DNA of 64,000 bases from Roseiarcus sp963820775. GTDB lineage: Bacteria > Pseudomonadota > Alphaproteobacteria > Rhizobiales > Beijerinckiaceae. The position numbers were made by a program, and so were the translations under genes. The stretch spans positions 372,001 to 436,000 of the forward strand of contig CAWGBF010000009.1 of the NCBI GenBank assembly GCA_963820775.1, read 5' to 3'. The notes beneath the pieces are model-generated. The model made no database searches and was not told where the DNA came from. It saw only the letters and a program-made list of their open reading frames with translations. This document shows, piece after piece, positions 45,057-53,867 of this stretch (position 1 is the first letter of the stretch; each line of letters starts with the position of its first letter).

Positions 45057-46656
45057 CTACTGCGCCGCGACGCCGACCTTGAGCAGCCGGTAGGTGATCG
45101 CGTCGACCAGCGCCTGGAACGAGGCGTCGATGATGTTGCCGGACACCCCGACCGTCGACCAGGTGTCGCCGTTTCCGTCGCCGAACTCGATCAGGACGCG
45201 CGTCACCGCGTCGGTGCCGCCCTGGAAGACGCGCACGCGATAATCGCGCAGCTCGAGGTCCTCGATATATTTCTGGTAGACGCCGAGGTCCTTGCGCAAA
45301 GCGAGATCGAGCGCGTTGACCGGGCCGTTGCCTTCGGCGGCGGAAATGAGCCGCTCCTCGCCGATGCGGATCTTCACCACCGCCTGCGAAGCCGAATAGG
45401 TGACGCCGGGCGCGACCACCTTGCGCTCGACGCCGACGTGAAAACTCTCGACGGCGAAATATTCCGGCACGCCGCCAAGCACGCTGCGCGCCAGAAGCTC
45501 GAACGAGGCGTCGGCCGCTTCGTAGGCGAAGCCCTGCGCCTCGCGCGCCTTCACCTCGTCGAGCAGGCGCGAAAGGCGCGGATCGTCGGGCTTGGCCTCG
45601 ACGCCCAGCCGGGCGAGCTCGGACAGCAGATTCGAGCGCCCGGCCTGATCCGAGACCAGCACGGCGCGCTGGTTGCCGACGCTGTCCGGCGGCACGTGTT
45701 CGTAGGTGCGCGGGTCTTTGGCGAGGGCGGAGGCGTGAATGCCGGCCTTGGTGGCGAAGGCCGACGCCCCGACATAGGGCGCGTGCCGGTTCGGCGCGCG
45801 GTTGAGCAATTCGTCGAAGGCGCGCGAGACATGGGTGATCTCGCGCAAAGCCTCCGCCGTGACGCCGGTCTCGAAACGCTCCTCGAGCTCCGGCTTCAAA
45901 GCCAACGTGGGGATGAGACGTCACTAGATTGGCGTTGCCGCAACGCTCGCCCAGCCCGTTCAGCGTGCCCTGCACCTGCCGCGCGCCGGCGCGGATAGCG
46001 GCGAGCGAATTGGCGACCGCGTTGCCGGTGTCGTTGTGGGCATGGATGCCGAGGCTCTCGCCAGGAATGACGCGCGCGACCTCGCCGACGATGCGCTCGA
46101 CCTCGTCGGGCAGCGTTCCACCGTTGGTGTCGCACAGAACCGCCCAGCGCGCGCCGGCGTCGATCGCGGCGCGGGCGCAGGCGAGCGCATATTTCGGATT
46201 GGCCTTGTAGCCGTCGAAGAAATGCTCGCAATCGACCATCGCCTCGCGGCCCGCGCCGACGGCCGCCTTCACGCTGTCGGCGATGGCCTCGAGGTTCTCG
46301 TCGAGCGTGCAGCCGAGCGCGACATGGACGTGATAGTCCCACGACTTGGCGACATAGACGATCGCGTCGGCGTCGGCGGCGAGGAGACCCGCAAGGCCGG
46401 GATCATTGGCGGCCGAGCGGCCGGGCCGCTTGGTCATGCCGAAGGCGCAGAAGCGGGCGCGGCTGGTGGGCTTCTGCTTGAAGAATTCGGTGTCGAGCGG
46501 GTTCGCGCCCGGATAGCCGCCCTCGACATAGTCGACGCCGAGCCGGTCGAGCATCGCAGCGATGCGGCGCTTGTCGTCGAGCGAGAAGTCGACGCCGGTG
46601 GTCAGCGCGCCGTCGCGCATCGTCGTGTCGAACAGATAGAGGCGTTCTTTGGCCAT
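45057..46656 (-). pseudogene. cimA: (R)-citramalate synthase CimA, one-base insertion
   Basis: CimA condenses pyruvate and acetyl-CoA to citramalate, the threonine-independent entry to isoleucine. It starts MAKERLYLFDTTMRDGALTT (catalytic RDG), then VDYVEGGYPGANP, MVDCEHFFDGYKANP, and LGIHAHNDTGNAVANSLAAI (HxH metal site) up to RCGNANLVT. There ACGTCTCATCCCC stands where ACGCTCATCCCC would keep frame. After removing the extra T near 45916 it continues LIPTLALKPELEERFETGV, and the regulatory LeuA-dimer domain ends LVDAITYRLLKVGVAAQ. 1600 bp minus one base is exactly 533 codons, the normal size. Either an assembly error or true loss of isoleucine route capacity. Confidence 0.92.
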
Positions 46657-46693
46657 CGGGTTCACTGCAGAAATAGCAAGCGGCTGCCGCTTC

Positions 46694-46822
46694 CCTCATG
46701 CTGAGGAGCGAGGCGCAGCCTCGCGTCTCGAAGGATGCTTTCAAGAGGCGGCGCCGTTCGTGCGCTCTGGAGCGTCCTTCGAGACGCGCCGCCTGCGGCG
46801 CCGCTCCTCAGGACGAGGTGAT
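46694..46822. repeat. Long palindromic intergenic repeat
   Basis: The left arm, CTCATGCTGAGGAGCGAGGC and on to CTCGAAGGATGC, is matched inverted by GCGTCCTTCGAGACGCGCCG and on to GCTCCTCAGGACGAGG. It is the TGAGGAG...CTCGAAGGATG element common in Hyphomicrobiales. It lies between cimA and the GNAT gene. Confidence 0.7.
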
Positions 46823-46842
46823 GTTCTTTTTCCATCGGGTTC

Positions 46843-47343
46843 TCAGTGTCGGGTCGGAGGCGCGGACTCGGCGCCGAGCGTCTTGGTCATGGTGGTGTTG
46901 GCGAGCCATTGGTCGCCGATGCTGACGAGATTGCGCCGCTGCGCGGTGAAGCCCTGGCGCTCGAACAGCGGTCGGGCGATGTCGCTGGCATCGACCGTGA
47001 GGCGCTTCGCGCCGCGCGCTTGCGCCAGTTTCGTGAACGCCTCGACAAGCGCGCCGCCCGCGCCCTGGCGGGCGAATTCGGGATCGACGAACAGCATGTC
47101 GATCAAGTCTGCGCCTTTGAGGCTGGCGAAGCCGGCGATCGCGCCGTCGATCATTGCGAGCAGGGTCAACGCGCCGGCGAGGCGGGCGCCGAAGGCCTGT
47201 TCGTCGTCGGCGCGCGACGCCCAAGCGTCACGCTGCTCTTCGTCATAATCTTCGGCCGCCAGCTCCTCGATGCTCGAGCGAAAGATCTCGGCGCAGCGGT
47301 TGGCGTCGGTCGGGAGATAGGGGCGCAGCGCAATGGCGCTCAT
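46843..47343 (-). CDS. GNAT-family N-acetyltransferase
   Basis: 166 residues. IALRPYLPTDANRCAEIFRS is the N-terminal strand-helix, AGFASLKGADLIDMLFVDPE strand 4, and FARQGAGGALVEAFTKLAQA motif A (R/Q-x-x-G-x-G/A) binding acetyl-CoA. RLTVDASDIARPLFERQGFT is motif B. Substrate unknown; small-molecule or protein acetylation are both possible. Its ATG overlaps the cysS stop by 4 bases, so it is translationally coupled to cysS. Confidence 0.9.
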   Translation of the reverse strand: MSAIALRPYLPTDANRCAEIFRSSIEELAAEDYDEEQRDAWASRADDEQAFGARLAGALTLLAMIDGAIAGFASLKGADLIDMLFVDPEFARQGAGGALVEAFTKLAQARGAKRLTVDASDIARPLFERQGFTAQRRNLVSIGDQWLANTTMTKTLGAESAPPTRH

Positions 47344-48986
47344 CGCTTGAGCTCCCAGGTCGTCGCGCCGTCCTTGTTGTCTTTGATGGCGACGCCGAGC
47401 GCCGCGAGCTGGTCGCGCAACCGATCGGACTCAGCCCAGTTCCGCGCAGCGCGCGCGGCGGAACGCTCGGCGACAATCGCATTGATCTCGGCGGCGTCGA
47501 TCTTCGCCTCGCTAAGCACGATCGCCTGTCGGTCCGAGCGCGTTTGCTGCAAAAGGCCGAGCAGATTGGCGCTCGCTTTGAGAAGCGTCGCTTGAGCGCG
47601 CTGCGATTTGGCCGAACCATCACCGTCATTGCGAGCGGAGAGAAGCAATCCAGGGATGAAGGGCTGTGGCGGCTCCGCTGGATCGCCGCGTCGGCCTTCG
47701 GCCTCCTCGCGCTGACGGTGCTGGCCAAGGGCGGCGGCGTCTGAACGTTCGAGGCGATGGAGCTCCGACAAAGCCGCCGGCGTGTTCAGGTCGTCGGACA
47801 ATGCGTCGAGCACTCCCGGCGCGATTTCGGCGCTAGGCTCGACGTCGTCGACCGCGTCATACCAGCGGTCGAGCGTCGCCTCCGCCTCCTCCAGCGCTTT
47901 CACAGTCCAGTCGATCGGCTGGCGGTAGTGCGTGCGCAACATCGCGAGCCGCAGCGCCTCGCCGGACCATTTGCGGCCGCCGAACTTCGTCGTACGGAGC
48001 AGTTCGTGAATGGTGACGAAGTTGCCGAGGCTCTTCGACATCTTCTCGCCTTCGACCTGCAGGAAGCCGTTGTGCATCCAGATATTGGCCATGGCGGACG
48101 AATGAAAGGCCGAGCAGGATTGCGCGATCTCGTTCTCGTGGTGGGGAAAGACGAGATCGATTCCGCCGCCATGGATGTCGAAAATATTGCGGCTCTGGTC
48201 GTCGCAGGAAAGGCCGCCGCCGAACGGTTCGAGCAGCGTCGCCATCGACATAGCCGAGCACTCGATATGCCAGCCGGGCCGCCCGAGCGCGCCAATGCCG
48301 GCTGGGCTTGGCCAGCCCGGCTCGTCGGGCTTGGAGGGTTTCCACAAGACGAAGTCCATCGGATCGCGCTTGTAAGGCGCGACGTCGACCCGCGCGCCGG
48401 CGAGCATCTCGTCGAGCGAGCGGTGAGCGAGCGTCCCGTAGCGCGGCGCCCACCGCAGGGCATCCATAGCCGACGGCGAGAACAGCACGTGGTTTTCGGC
48501 GACATAGGCGACGCCCCGGGCGATGAGCCGCTCGATCATCGCGCGCATCGTGTCGATATATTGGGTGGCGCGCGGCTCGAGGGTCGGCGGGAGCGCGCCC
48601 AGAGCGGCGACGTCTTCGTGAAACTGTCGCTCTGTGGCTTCCGTCACCTTGGCGATCGCCTCGTTGAGCGGCAGGCCCGGAAAGTCGCGCGCAGCGCGCG
48701 CATTGATCTTGTCGTCGACGTCGGTGATGTTGCGCACATAGGTGACATGGGCCGCGCCATAGACGTGGCGCAGGAGTCGGAACAGCACATCGAACACGAT
48801 GACCGGCCGGGCGTTGCCGATATGCGCGAAATCGTACACCGTGGGGCCGCAGACATAGAGACGCACCGCCTTCGGGTCGATCGGCGCGAAATCCTCCTTG
48901 CCGCGGGTCAACGTATTGTGGAGACGCAGCCGCGCCGGCTTCGCCTCCGCGGGCGTCTCATTTTGGGGTCGGGGCGGCGGCTTCAT
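47340..48986 (-). CDS. cysS: Cysteinyl-tRNA synthetase with repeat-encoded insertion
   Basis: 548 residues from the ATG at 48986. Class I signatures are present: VRLYVCGPTVYDFAHIGNAR (HIGN and zinc Cys), GWHIECSAMS and FPHHENEIAQS (zinc ligands), and VEGEKMSKSLGNFVTI. After LNTPAALSELHRLE the sequence runs through RSDAAALGQHRQREEAEGRR and PFIPGLLLSARNDGDGSAK before the normal AQATLLKASANLLGLL resumes. That extra stretch is read from a palindromic DNA repeat (47624-47717). It sits in the helical domain away from the active site, so function may be kept. Usual length is about 460-500 residues. Confidence 0.95.
   Translation of the reverse strand: MKPPPRPQNETPAEAKPARLRLHNTLTRGKEDFAPIDPKAVRLYVCGPTVYDFAHIGNARPVIVFDVLFRLLRHVYGAAHVTYVRNITDVDDKINARAARDFPGLPLNEAIAKVTEATERQFHEDVAALGALPPTLEPRATQYIDTMRAMIERLIARGVAYVAENHVLFSPSAMDALRWAPRYGTLAHRSLDEMLAGARVDVAPYKRDPMDFVLWKPSKPDEPGWPSPAGIGALGRPGWHIECSAMSMATLLEPFGGGLSCDDQSRNIFDIHGGGIDLVFPHHENEIAQSCSAFHSSAMANIWMHNGFLQVEGEKMSKSLGNFVTIHELLRTTKFGGRKWSGEALRLAMLRTHYRQPIDWTVKALEEAEATLDRWYDAVDDVEPSAEIAPGVLDALSDDLNTPAALSELHRLERSDAAALGQHRQREEAEGRRGDPAEPPQPFIPGLLLSARNDGDGSAKSQRAQATLLKASANLLGLLQQTRSDRQAIVLSEAKIDAAEINAIVAERSAARAARNWAESDRLRDQLAALGVAIKDNKDGATTWELKR
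47624..47717. repeat. Palindromic repeat inserted inside cysS
   Basis: The ends CGTCATTGCGAGCGG and GCGCTGACG, with inner AAGCAATCCAGGG and GCTGGATCGCC, are inverted partners of the 'CGTCATTGCGAGCGAAG...CAATCCAGG' element frequent in rhizobial intergenic DNA. It keeps the cysS frame open. 94 bp between outermost arms. Confidence 0.8.
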
Positions 48987-49271
48987 CGGCAATTCTCGTC
49001 GGCGTCATCTCTTAAGGGCGAACGGCGCGAACACACGCCGCCCGGGACTGGCCGGATGATCGCTTCTCGATGGCTTTGATGAAATAAGGAGACGCGAACC
49101 AGCCAGCTTCAAAGCTAGCGGCTAATGATGCAAATCCGGATAATGCGGAGCGCGGGCGTCATGGCGCGCATCCATGTGTCCACGCTTGCGCTTTTGTCAA
49201 GTCTCGGCGGGCGCTCAGGCCGCGGAAATCGACTAAGATCGGGCGGTTTTGGTTTCGGGAAGGGGGCGACC

Positions 49272-50276
49272 TTGAGCAGACAAAGAACCAGCGATGACGA
49301 TCCTGCGGGCGAGGGGGGTCAGGCGCGCCGGCGGGCGTTCACCATTCTCGGCGCGCCGGTCGAAGCGGGGACAAACGTGCCCGGCGCGGCGATGGGGCCG
49401 GCTATGCTGCGCACGGCGGATATCGCGAAACCGCTGCGCGACCTCGGCCATGACGTCGAGGACCGGGGCGACCTCGCCCCTCCGTCTCCGTTGGTTCACG
49501 TGGCCCCGCCGGAAGGCAAGGCGCACCGATTCGCCGATGTCGCGGCCTGGGCGCGACTGCTGGCGCGCGAGACCTATGCGGTCGCGCGCTCCGGGCGGAC
49601 GCCGATCGTGCTCGGCGGCGATCACAGCATCGCGATGGGTTCGATCGGCGGCCTCGCCCGTCATGCGGCCGAGGCGGGGCGCGAGCTGTTCGTCCTGTGG
49701 CTCGACGCCCATTCGGACTTCAACACGCCGCTGACCTCGCCGTCCGGCAATATGCACGGAATGTCGCTTGCGATGCTGTGCCGGGAGCCCGGTCTCGAAG
49801 GCGTGTTCGGCGACGAGCCGCACGGATTCGTCGATCCCGGGCGGCTGCATCTGTTCGGCATCCGGTCGATCGACTCGGGCGAACGGCGGCTGTTGCGGGA
49901 CCGCGGCGTCGACGTCGTCGATATGCGGCGGCTGGACGAAGACGGTTTCGCCGTCTCGATCCGCCGCATCATCGATCGGGTTCGCGCCCGCAACGGTCTT
50001 TTGCATGTCAGCCTAGACGTCGACTTTCTTGATCCGGCGATTGCGCCGGGCGTCGGCACCGCCGTTCCGGGCGGGGCGACCTACCGCGAAGCGCACCTTG
50101 TCATGGAGCTGTTGTACGAATCCGGTCTTTCGCCCTCGCTGGATCTCGTCGAGCTCAATCCATTCCTCGACGAGCGCGGCACAAGCGCGCTGCTTCTGGT
50201 TGATCTCACCGCGAGCCTGTTCGGCCGCCAAGTCTATCCGGTTGCGCATGGAACGGGGCAGGCCGGAGCCGACTGA
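49272..50276 (+). CDS. rocF: Arginase
   Basis: Hydrolyses arginine to ornithine and urea. 334 residues from a TTG at 49272 with GGAAGGGGG upstream. An ATG at 49125 would add ~49 residues without family similarity. Manganese-site motifs are complete: IVLGGDHSIAMGSIGG, LWLDAHSDFNTPLTSPSGNM with HGM, and LHVSLDVDFLDPAIAPGVGT. PGGATYREAHLVMELLYESG and DLVELNPFLDERGTSA follow, both typical. Divergent from cysS and independent of the mdh operon by spacing (224 bp to mdh). Confidence 0.94.
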   Translation: MSRQRTSDDDPAGEGGQARRRAFTILGAPVEAGTNVPGAAMGPAMLRTADIAKPLRDLGHDVEDRGDLAPPSPLVHVAPPEGKAHRFADVAAWARLLARETYAVARSGRTPIVLGGDHSIAMGSIGGLARHAAEAGRELFVLWLDAHSDFNTPLTSPSGNMHGMSLAMLCREPGLEGVFGDEPHGFVDPGRLHLFGIRSIDSGERRLLRDRGVDVVDMRRLDEDGFAVSIRRIIDRVRARNGLLHVSLDVDFLDPAIAPGVGTAVPGGATYREAHLVMELLYESGLSPSLDLVELNPFLDERGTSALLLVDLTASLFGRQVYPVAHGTGQAGAD

Positions 50277-50500
50277 GCTTAAGTTCACATGGAGCCGGAC
50301 TATAATTTTTCTGACTCTCCAGATAAGGCGTTGATTTCGCTGGATGTTTCAGGCCGTCTAATGTTCAAGCGGCGCGATTTTCGGCGCCGTGCGCCAAAAG
50401 TTTGGCTTGATCGCGTGCATCGATAGGACGATAGCACACGGCGAAACTCACGATGGCGCCCGAGGCGAGCGCTGCGGTCTCAAACTACGAAAGAAGCTCA

Positions 50501-51466
50501 ATGGCGCGAAAAAAGATTGCCTTGATAGGAGCAGGCCAGATCGGCGGGACGCTTGCGCTCTTAGCCGCGCTAAAAGAGCTTGGCGATATCGTTCTCTTCG
50601 ATATCATCGACGGCGTGCCGCAGGGCAAGGCGCTCGACCTGGCCGAGGCGACGCCTGTGGAGAGCGTCAACGCCCGCCTTTTGGGGGCGAGCAATTACGC
50701 CGCCATCGCCGGGGCCGACGTGGTCATTGTCACCGCCGGAGTTCCGCGCAAATCGGGCATGAGCCGCGACGATCTGCTTGGCATCAATCTCAAGGTGATG
50801 GACGCGGTCGGCGCGGGGATACGGGAGCACGCGAAGCATGCTTTCGTTATCTGCATCACCAATCCCCTCGACGCCATGGTGTGGGCGCTGCAGAAATCCT
50901 GCGGCCTGCCGACCAAGAAAATCGTGGGGATGGCGGGCGTGCTGGATTCGGCGCGCTTCCGTTATTTCCTCTCGGAGGAGTTCAACGTGTCGCCCGAGGA
51001 TGTGACCGGCTTTGTCCTCGGCGGACACGGCGACGAAATGGTGCCGTCCGCGCGCTACTCGACCGTGGGCGGCATCCCGTTGCCGGACCTTATCAAGATG
51101 GGTTGGACAACGCAGGAAAGAATCGACGCCATCGTCGAACGCACTCGCAAAGGCGGCGGCGAGATTGTCAATCTGTTGAAGACCGGCTCGGCCTTCTACG
51201 CGCCGGCCGCTTCAGCGATCTCCATGGCCGAGGCCTATCTCAAGGATCAGCGCCGCGTGCTGCCCTGCGCGGCCCATCTGAGCGGGCAGTATGGCGTCCA
51301 CAACACCTATGTGGGCGTGCCGGTGGTGATCGGCGCCAACGGCGTCGAGCGCATCATCGAGATCGCGTTCGACGAGAGCGAAAAAGCCATGTTCGCCAAG
51401 TCGGTCGCCTCGGTCCACGCCCTGATGGAGGCCTGCAAGGCGATCAATCCCGCTCTCGCCGCCTGA
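50501..51466 (+). CDS. mdh: Malate dehydrogenase
   Basis: TCA-cycle enzyme of the LDH-like, alphaproteobacterial type, 321 residues. Start at the ATG 50501 (MARKKIALIGAGQIGGTLA); the frame is open to 50453 without similarity. NAD motif GAGQIGG, substrate Arg in GVPRKSGMSRDDLL, ITNPLDAMVW, and the active-site pair in MAGVLDSARFR and VLGGHGDEMVPSARYS. First gene of the mdh-sucC-...-sucD-sucA-...-sucB-...-lpd run. Confidence 0.97.
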   Translation: MARKKIALIGAGQIGGTLALLAALKELGDIVLFDIIDGVPQGKALDLAEATPVESVNARLLGASNYAAIAGADVVIVTAGVPRKSGMSRDDLLGINLKVMDAVGAGIREHAKHAFVICITNPLDAMVWALQKSCGLPTKKIVGMAGVLDSARFRYFLSEEFNVSPEDVTGFVLGGHGDEMVPSARYSTVGGIPLPDLIKMGWTTQERIDAIVERTRKGGGEIVNLLKTGSAFYAPAASAISMAEAYLKDQRRVLPCAAHLSGQYGVHNTYVGVPVVIGANGVERIIEIAFDESEKAMFAKSVASVHALMEACKAINPALAA

Positions 51467-51526
51467 TCGTCGCCTTAAGCGTGCCCCCGCCGGCGGGCGT
51501 TCGTTTCTGTTGAGGTCTTCGCCGCC

Positions 51527-52726
51527 ATGAACATCCACGAATATCAGGCCAAGGCGGTGCTGAGAGCGTTCGGCGTCCCGATCGCGGCTGGCTTTCCTGC
51601 TTTTTCCTCGGATGAGGCTATCGAGGCGGCCAAGAAACTCCCCGGGCCGATTTGGGTGGTCAAGACCCAGATCCATGCCGGCGGCCGCGGCAAGGGTCGC
51701 TTCAAGGAGGCCTCAGCCGGCGACAAAGGCGGTGTGCGGCTCGCCCGCTCGGTCGAGGAGGTCAGGACGTTTGCGACGCAGATGCTGGGCGCGACGCTGG
51801 TCACGGCGCAGACGGGCCCCAGCGGCAAGCAGGTCAGCCGCCTATACGTCGAGGACGGCGCCACAATTGACAGGGAACTCTATCTTTCGGCGCTCGTCGA
51901 CCGCCAGACGAGCCGGGTGTCGTTCGTCCTCTCGACCGAGGGTGGGGTTAACATCGAGGAGGTCGCGCATGCGACCCCGGAAAGGATCCACACTTTCGCC
52001 GTAGACCCGGCGACCGGGATCATGCCCCATCATGGCCGCACCGCCGCCCGCGCGCTGGGGCTCACCGGCGACCTGGCCAAGCAGATGGAGAGTCTTGTCG
52101 CCAAGCTCTACGCCGCCTTCCTGGCTAAGGACATGTCGATGCTGGAGATCAATCCGCTGATCGTCCTGTCGAATGGCCAATTGCGGGTGCTCGACGCCAA
52201 ATTGTCATTCGACGACAACGCGCTTTACCGGCATCCCGACATCGCCGCCTTGCGCGACGAGAGCGAAGAGGACGCCAAGGAAATCGAGGCCTCCAAGCAC
52301 GAGCTCAATTACGTCACGCTCGAGGGTTCGATCGGCTGCATGGTCAACGGGGCCGGACTCGCGATGGCGACTATGGACATCATCAAGCTCTACGGGGAAA
52401 GCCCGGCGAACTTTCTCGACGTTGGCGGGGGCGCCTCCAAGGACAAGGTCGCCGCAGCCTTCAAGATCATCACCGCCGATCCGAACGTGAAAGGCATTCT
52501 CGTCAACATTTTCGGCGGCATCATGCGCTGCGACATCATTGCCGAGGGCGTTATCGCCGCGGTGAAGGAAGTGGGCCTCCAGGTTCCGCTGGTCGTGCGC
52601 CTCGAGGGCACCAACGTCGACCTCGGCAAGAAAATCCTCCGGGACTCTGGCCTGAACGTGATTCCAGCGGACGACCTCGACGACGCGGCGCATAAGATCG
52701 TGACCGCCGTGAGGGCCGCGGCCTGA
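51527..52726 (+). CDS. sucC: Succinyl-CoA synthetase beta subunit
   Basis: 399 residues. MNIHEYQAKAVLRAFGVPIA start, ATP-grasp domain with VVKTQIHAGGRGKGRFKEAS, DMSMLEINPLIVLSNGQLRV (metal Glu/Asn), and C-terminal EGSIGCMVNGAGLAMATMDI, LDVGGGASKDKVAAAFKII and VNIFGGIMRCDIIAEGVIAA. Forms the alpha2beta2 ligase with SucD. In most relatives sucD follows at once; here 1.1 kb of cupin and toxin-antitoxin genes lie between. Confidence 0.97.
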   Translation: MNIHEYQAKAVLRAFGVPIAAGFPAFSSDEAIEAAKKLPGPIWVVKTQIHAGGRGKGRFKEASAGDKGGVRLARSVEEVRTFATQMLGATLVTAQTGPSGKQVSRLYVEDGATIDRELYLSALVDRQTSRVSFVLSTEGGVNIEEVAHATPERIHTFAVDPATGIMPHHGRTAARALGLTGDLAKQMESLVAKLYAAFLAKDMSMLEINPLIVLSNGQLRVLDAKLSFDDNALYRHPDIAALRDESEEDAKEIEASKHELNYVTLEGSIGCMVNGAGLAMATMDIIKLYGESPANFLDVGGGASKDKVAAAFKIITADPNVKGILVNIFGGIMRCDIIAEGVIAAVKEVGLQVPLVVRLEGTNVDLGKKILRDSGLNVIPADDLDDAAHKIVTAVRAAA

Positions 52727-52759
52727 CGTAAACGCATGACCAAGGAGGGAGACGGACCG

Positions 52760-53140
52760 ATGCGCCCATCCAAGATCAATGTGCTCGAAGCGGTCGACCG
52801 GAAGGTTAAGGACGTCTTTCATCCGTTCATCGTCGGCGATGTCAACGACAGCCAGGTCAAGGTGGCGAAATTTGGCGCCGAGTTCGACTGGCACGCGCAC
52901 GAGCGCGAGGACGAGGCCTTCTTCGTGCTGCGCGGACGCATCGCGATCGACTTTCGTGATGGCGTCTCAGAAATGGGCGAAGGCGATTTTGTCGTCGTCC
53001 CGCGTGGGGTCGAACACCGGCCCCGGTCGCTTTCCCTAGAGCCTGTCGTTTTGATGTTCGAGCCGAGCACGACGCTCAATACCGGGGACGCCGCGAGCGC
53101 GTTGACGGTGCGTGAACTCGACCGGCTTTCGGATTCATGA
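52760..53140 (+). CDS. Single-domain cupin protein
   Basis: 126 residues from the ATG at 52760, after AAGGAGGGAGACGGACCG. Cupin motif 1 reads DWHAHEREDEAFFVLRGRIA (metal His, His, Glu) and motif 2 GEGDFVVVPRGVEHRP (metal His). Mannose-6-phosphate isomerase-like small cupins have the same design; the role is unknown. It is inserted between sucC and the toxin-antitoxin pair, same strand. Confidence 0.88.
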   Translation: MRPSKINVLEAVDRKVKDVFHPFIVGDVNDSQVKVAKFGAEFDWHAHEREDEAFFVLRGRIAIDFRDGVSEMGEGDFVVVPRGVEHRPRSLSLEPVVLMFEPSTTLNTGDAASALTVRELDRLSDS

Positions 53141-53154
53141 GAAGGGGTTGGAAT

Positions 53155-53185
53155 CAGTACACAGTTCCACATATACTGTGTACTG
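53155..53185. promoter_or_regulatory. Operator of the toxin-antitoxin pair: 11-bp perfect inverted repeat
   Basis: CAGTACACAGT (53155-53165) and ACTGTGTACTG (53175-53185) are perfect complements with a 9-bp centre. The site lies 9 bp upstream of the antitoxin start, where antitoxin-toxin complexes normally autorepress. TATACTGTG within it may include the -10 region. Confidence 0.82.
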
Positions 53186-53194
53186 GAGACCGAA

Positions 53195-53428
53195 ATGAAA
53201 AATATCACGCTCGCAATCGATGAGGACGTTCTCGAGCGCGCACGCCTCGTTGCGGCCGAACAGAAGACGACTGTCAATGCGATGGTGCGCGAATTTCTTG
53301 CCGACGTCGCGGGTCGGGACCAGCGTTTGGAGAAAGCGCGGGAAGGGCTTCGCGAGCTGATGCGCAATTCAAAAGGCAGAATGCGGGCCGATTTCAAGTT
53401 TGACCGCGAGGAGACCCATGAGCGCTAG
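53195..53428 (+). CDS. VapB-like ribbon-helix-helix antitoxin
   Basis: 77 residues. KNITLAIDEDVLERARLVAA at residues 2-21 and EQKTTVNAMVREFLAD form a ribbon-helix-helix DNA-binding domain. The C-terminal tail EGLRELMRNSKGRMRADFKF is charged and probably wraps the toxin. It overlaps the toxin start by 11 bases and has its own operator. Ribosome site GGAGACCGAA. Confidence 0.85.
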   Translation: MKNITLAIDEDVLERARLVAAEQKTTVNAMVREFLADVAGRDQRLEKAREGLRELMRNSKGRMRADFKFDREETHER

Positions 53429-53843
53429 GGTCTTCCTTGACACGAATGTGCTGATCTACGCGGCGGCCGGCGATGAGGTCGCTCCCGGCAAGTTCACCAA
53501 GGCGGGAGAAATTCTGACAACGGAAACCTTCGCGATCTCGACTCAGGTGATCGGTGAATTCGTTCGCAATGTGCAGAACCCGCGAAAGATGACGTCTCCA
53601 CTCTCCGACAACGAGGTCGACGGCTGGCTCGAACGGCTGTTCGAGTTTCCGGTGATCTCGATCGATCGTGAGATCCTGCTCAACGCCGCCTTCTTCCAGC
53701 GGCGTTATCAGATCGACTTTTGGGATGGACAGATTTTGGCGGCAGCGCATCGATTTGGCGCCGAGACCCTGCTCACCGAAGACCTCAGCCACGGCCAGAC
53801 TTATGGCTCCGTTCGCTGCGAAAATCCGTTCCGATCGAATTGA
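53418..53843 (+). CDS. VapC-like PIN-domain toxin
   Basis: 141 residues. PIN ribonuclease with the acidic set complete: ARVFLDTNVLIYAAAGDE (first Asp), STQVIGEFVRNVQNP (Glu), QIDFWDGQILAAAHRFGAET (Asp, Asp-like) and LLTEDLSHGQTYG (last Asp). It cuts RNA when not bound by the antitoxin. The start at 53418 was preferred to 53400 because homology begins at SARVFLDTN. It precedes sucD by 24 bp, so toxin and TCA genes may share a transcript. Confidence 0.9.
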   Translation: MSARVFLDTNVLIYAAAGDEVAPGKFTKAGEILTTETFAISTQVIGEFVRNVQNPRKMTSPLSDNEVDGWLERLFEFPVISIDREILLNAAFFQRRYQIDFWDGQILAAAHRFGAETLLTEDLSHGQTYGSVRCENPFRSN

Positions 53844-53867
53844 AACGCCAACGGCCGAAAGCGTCTC

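Noticed and set aside
50280..50500. tRNA or riboswitch upstream of mdh
   Set aside because: I looked for cloverleaf arms and conserved riboswitch cores and saw none.
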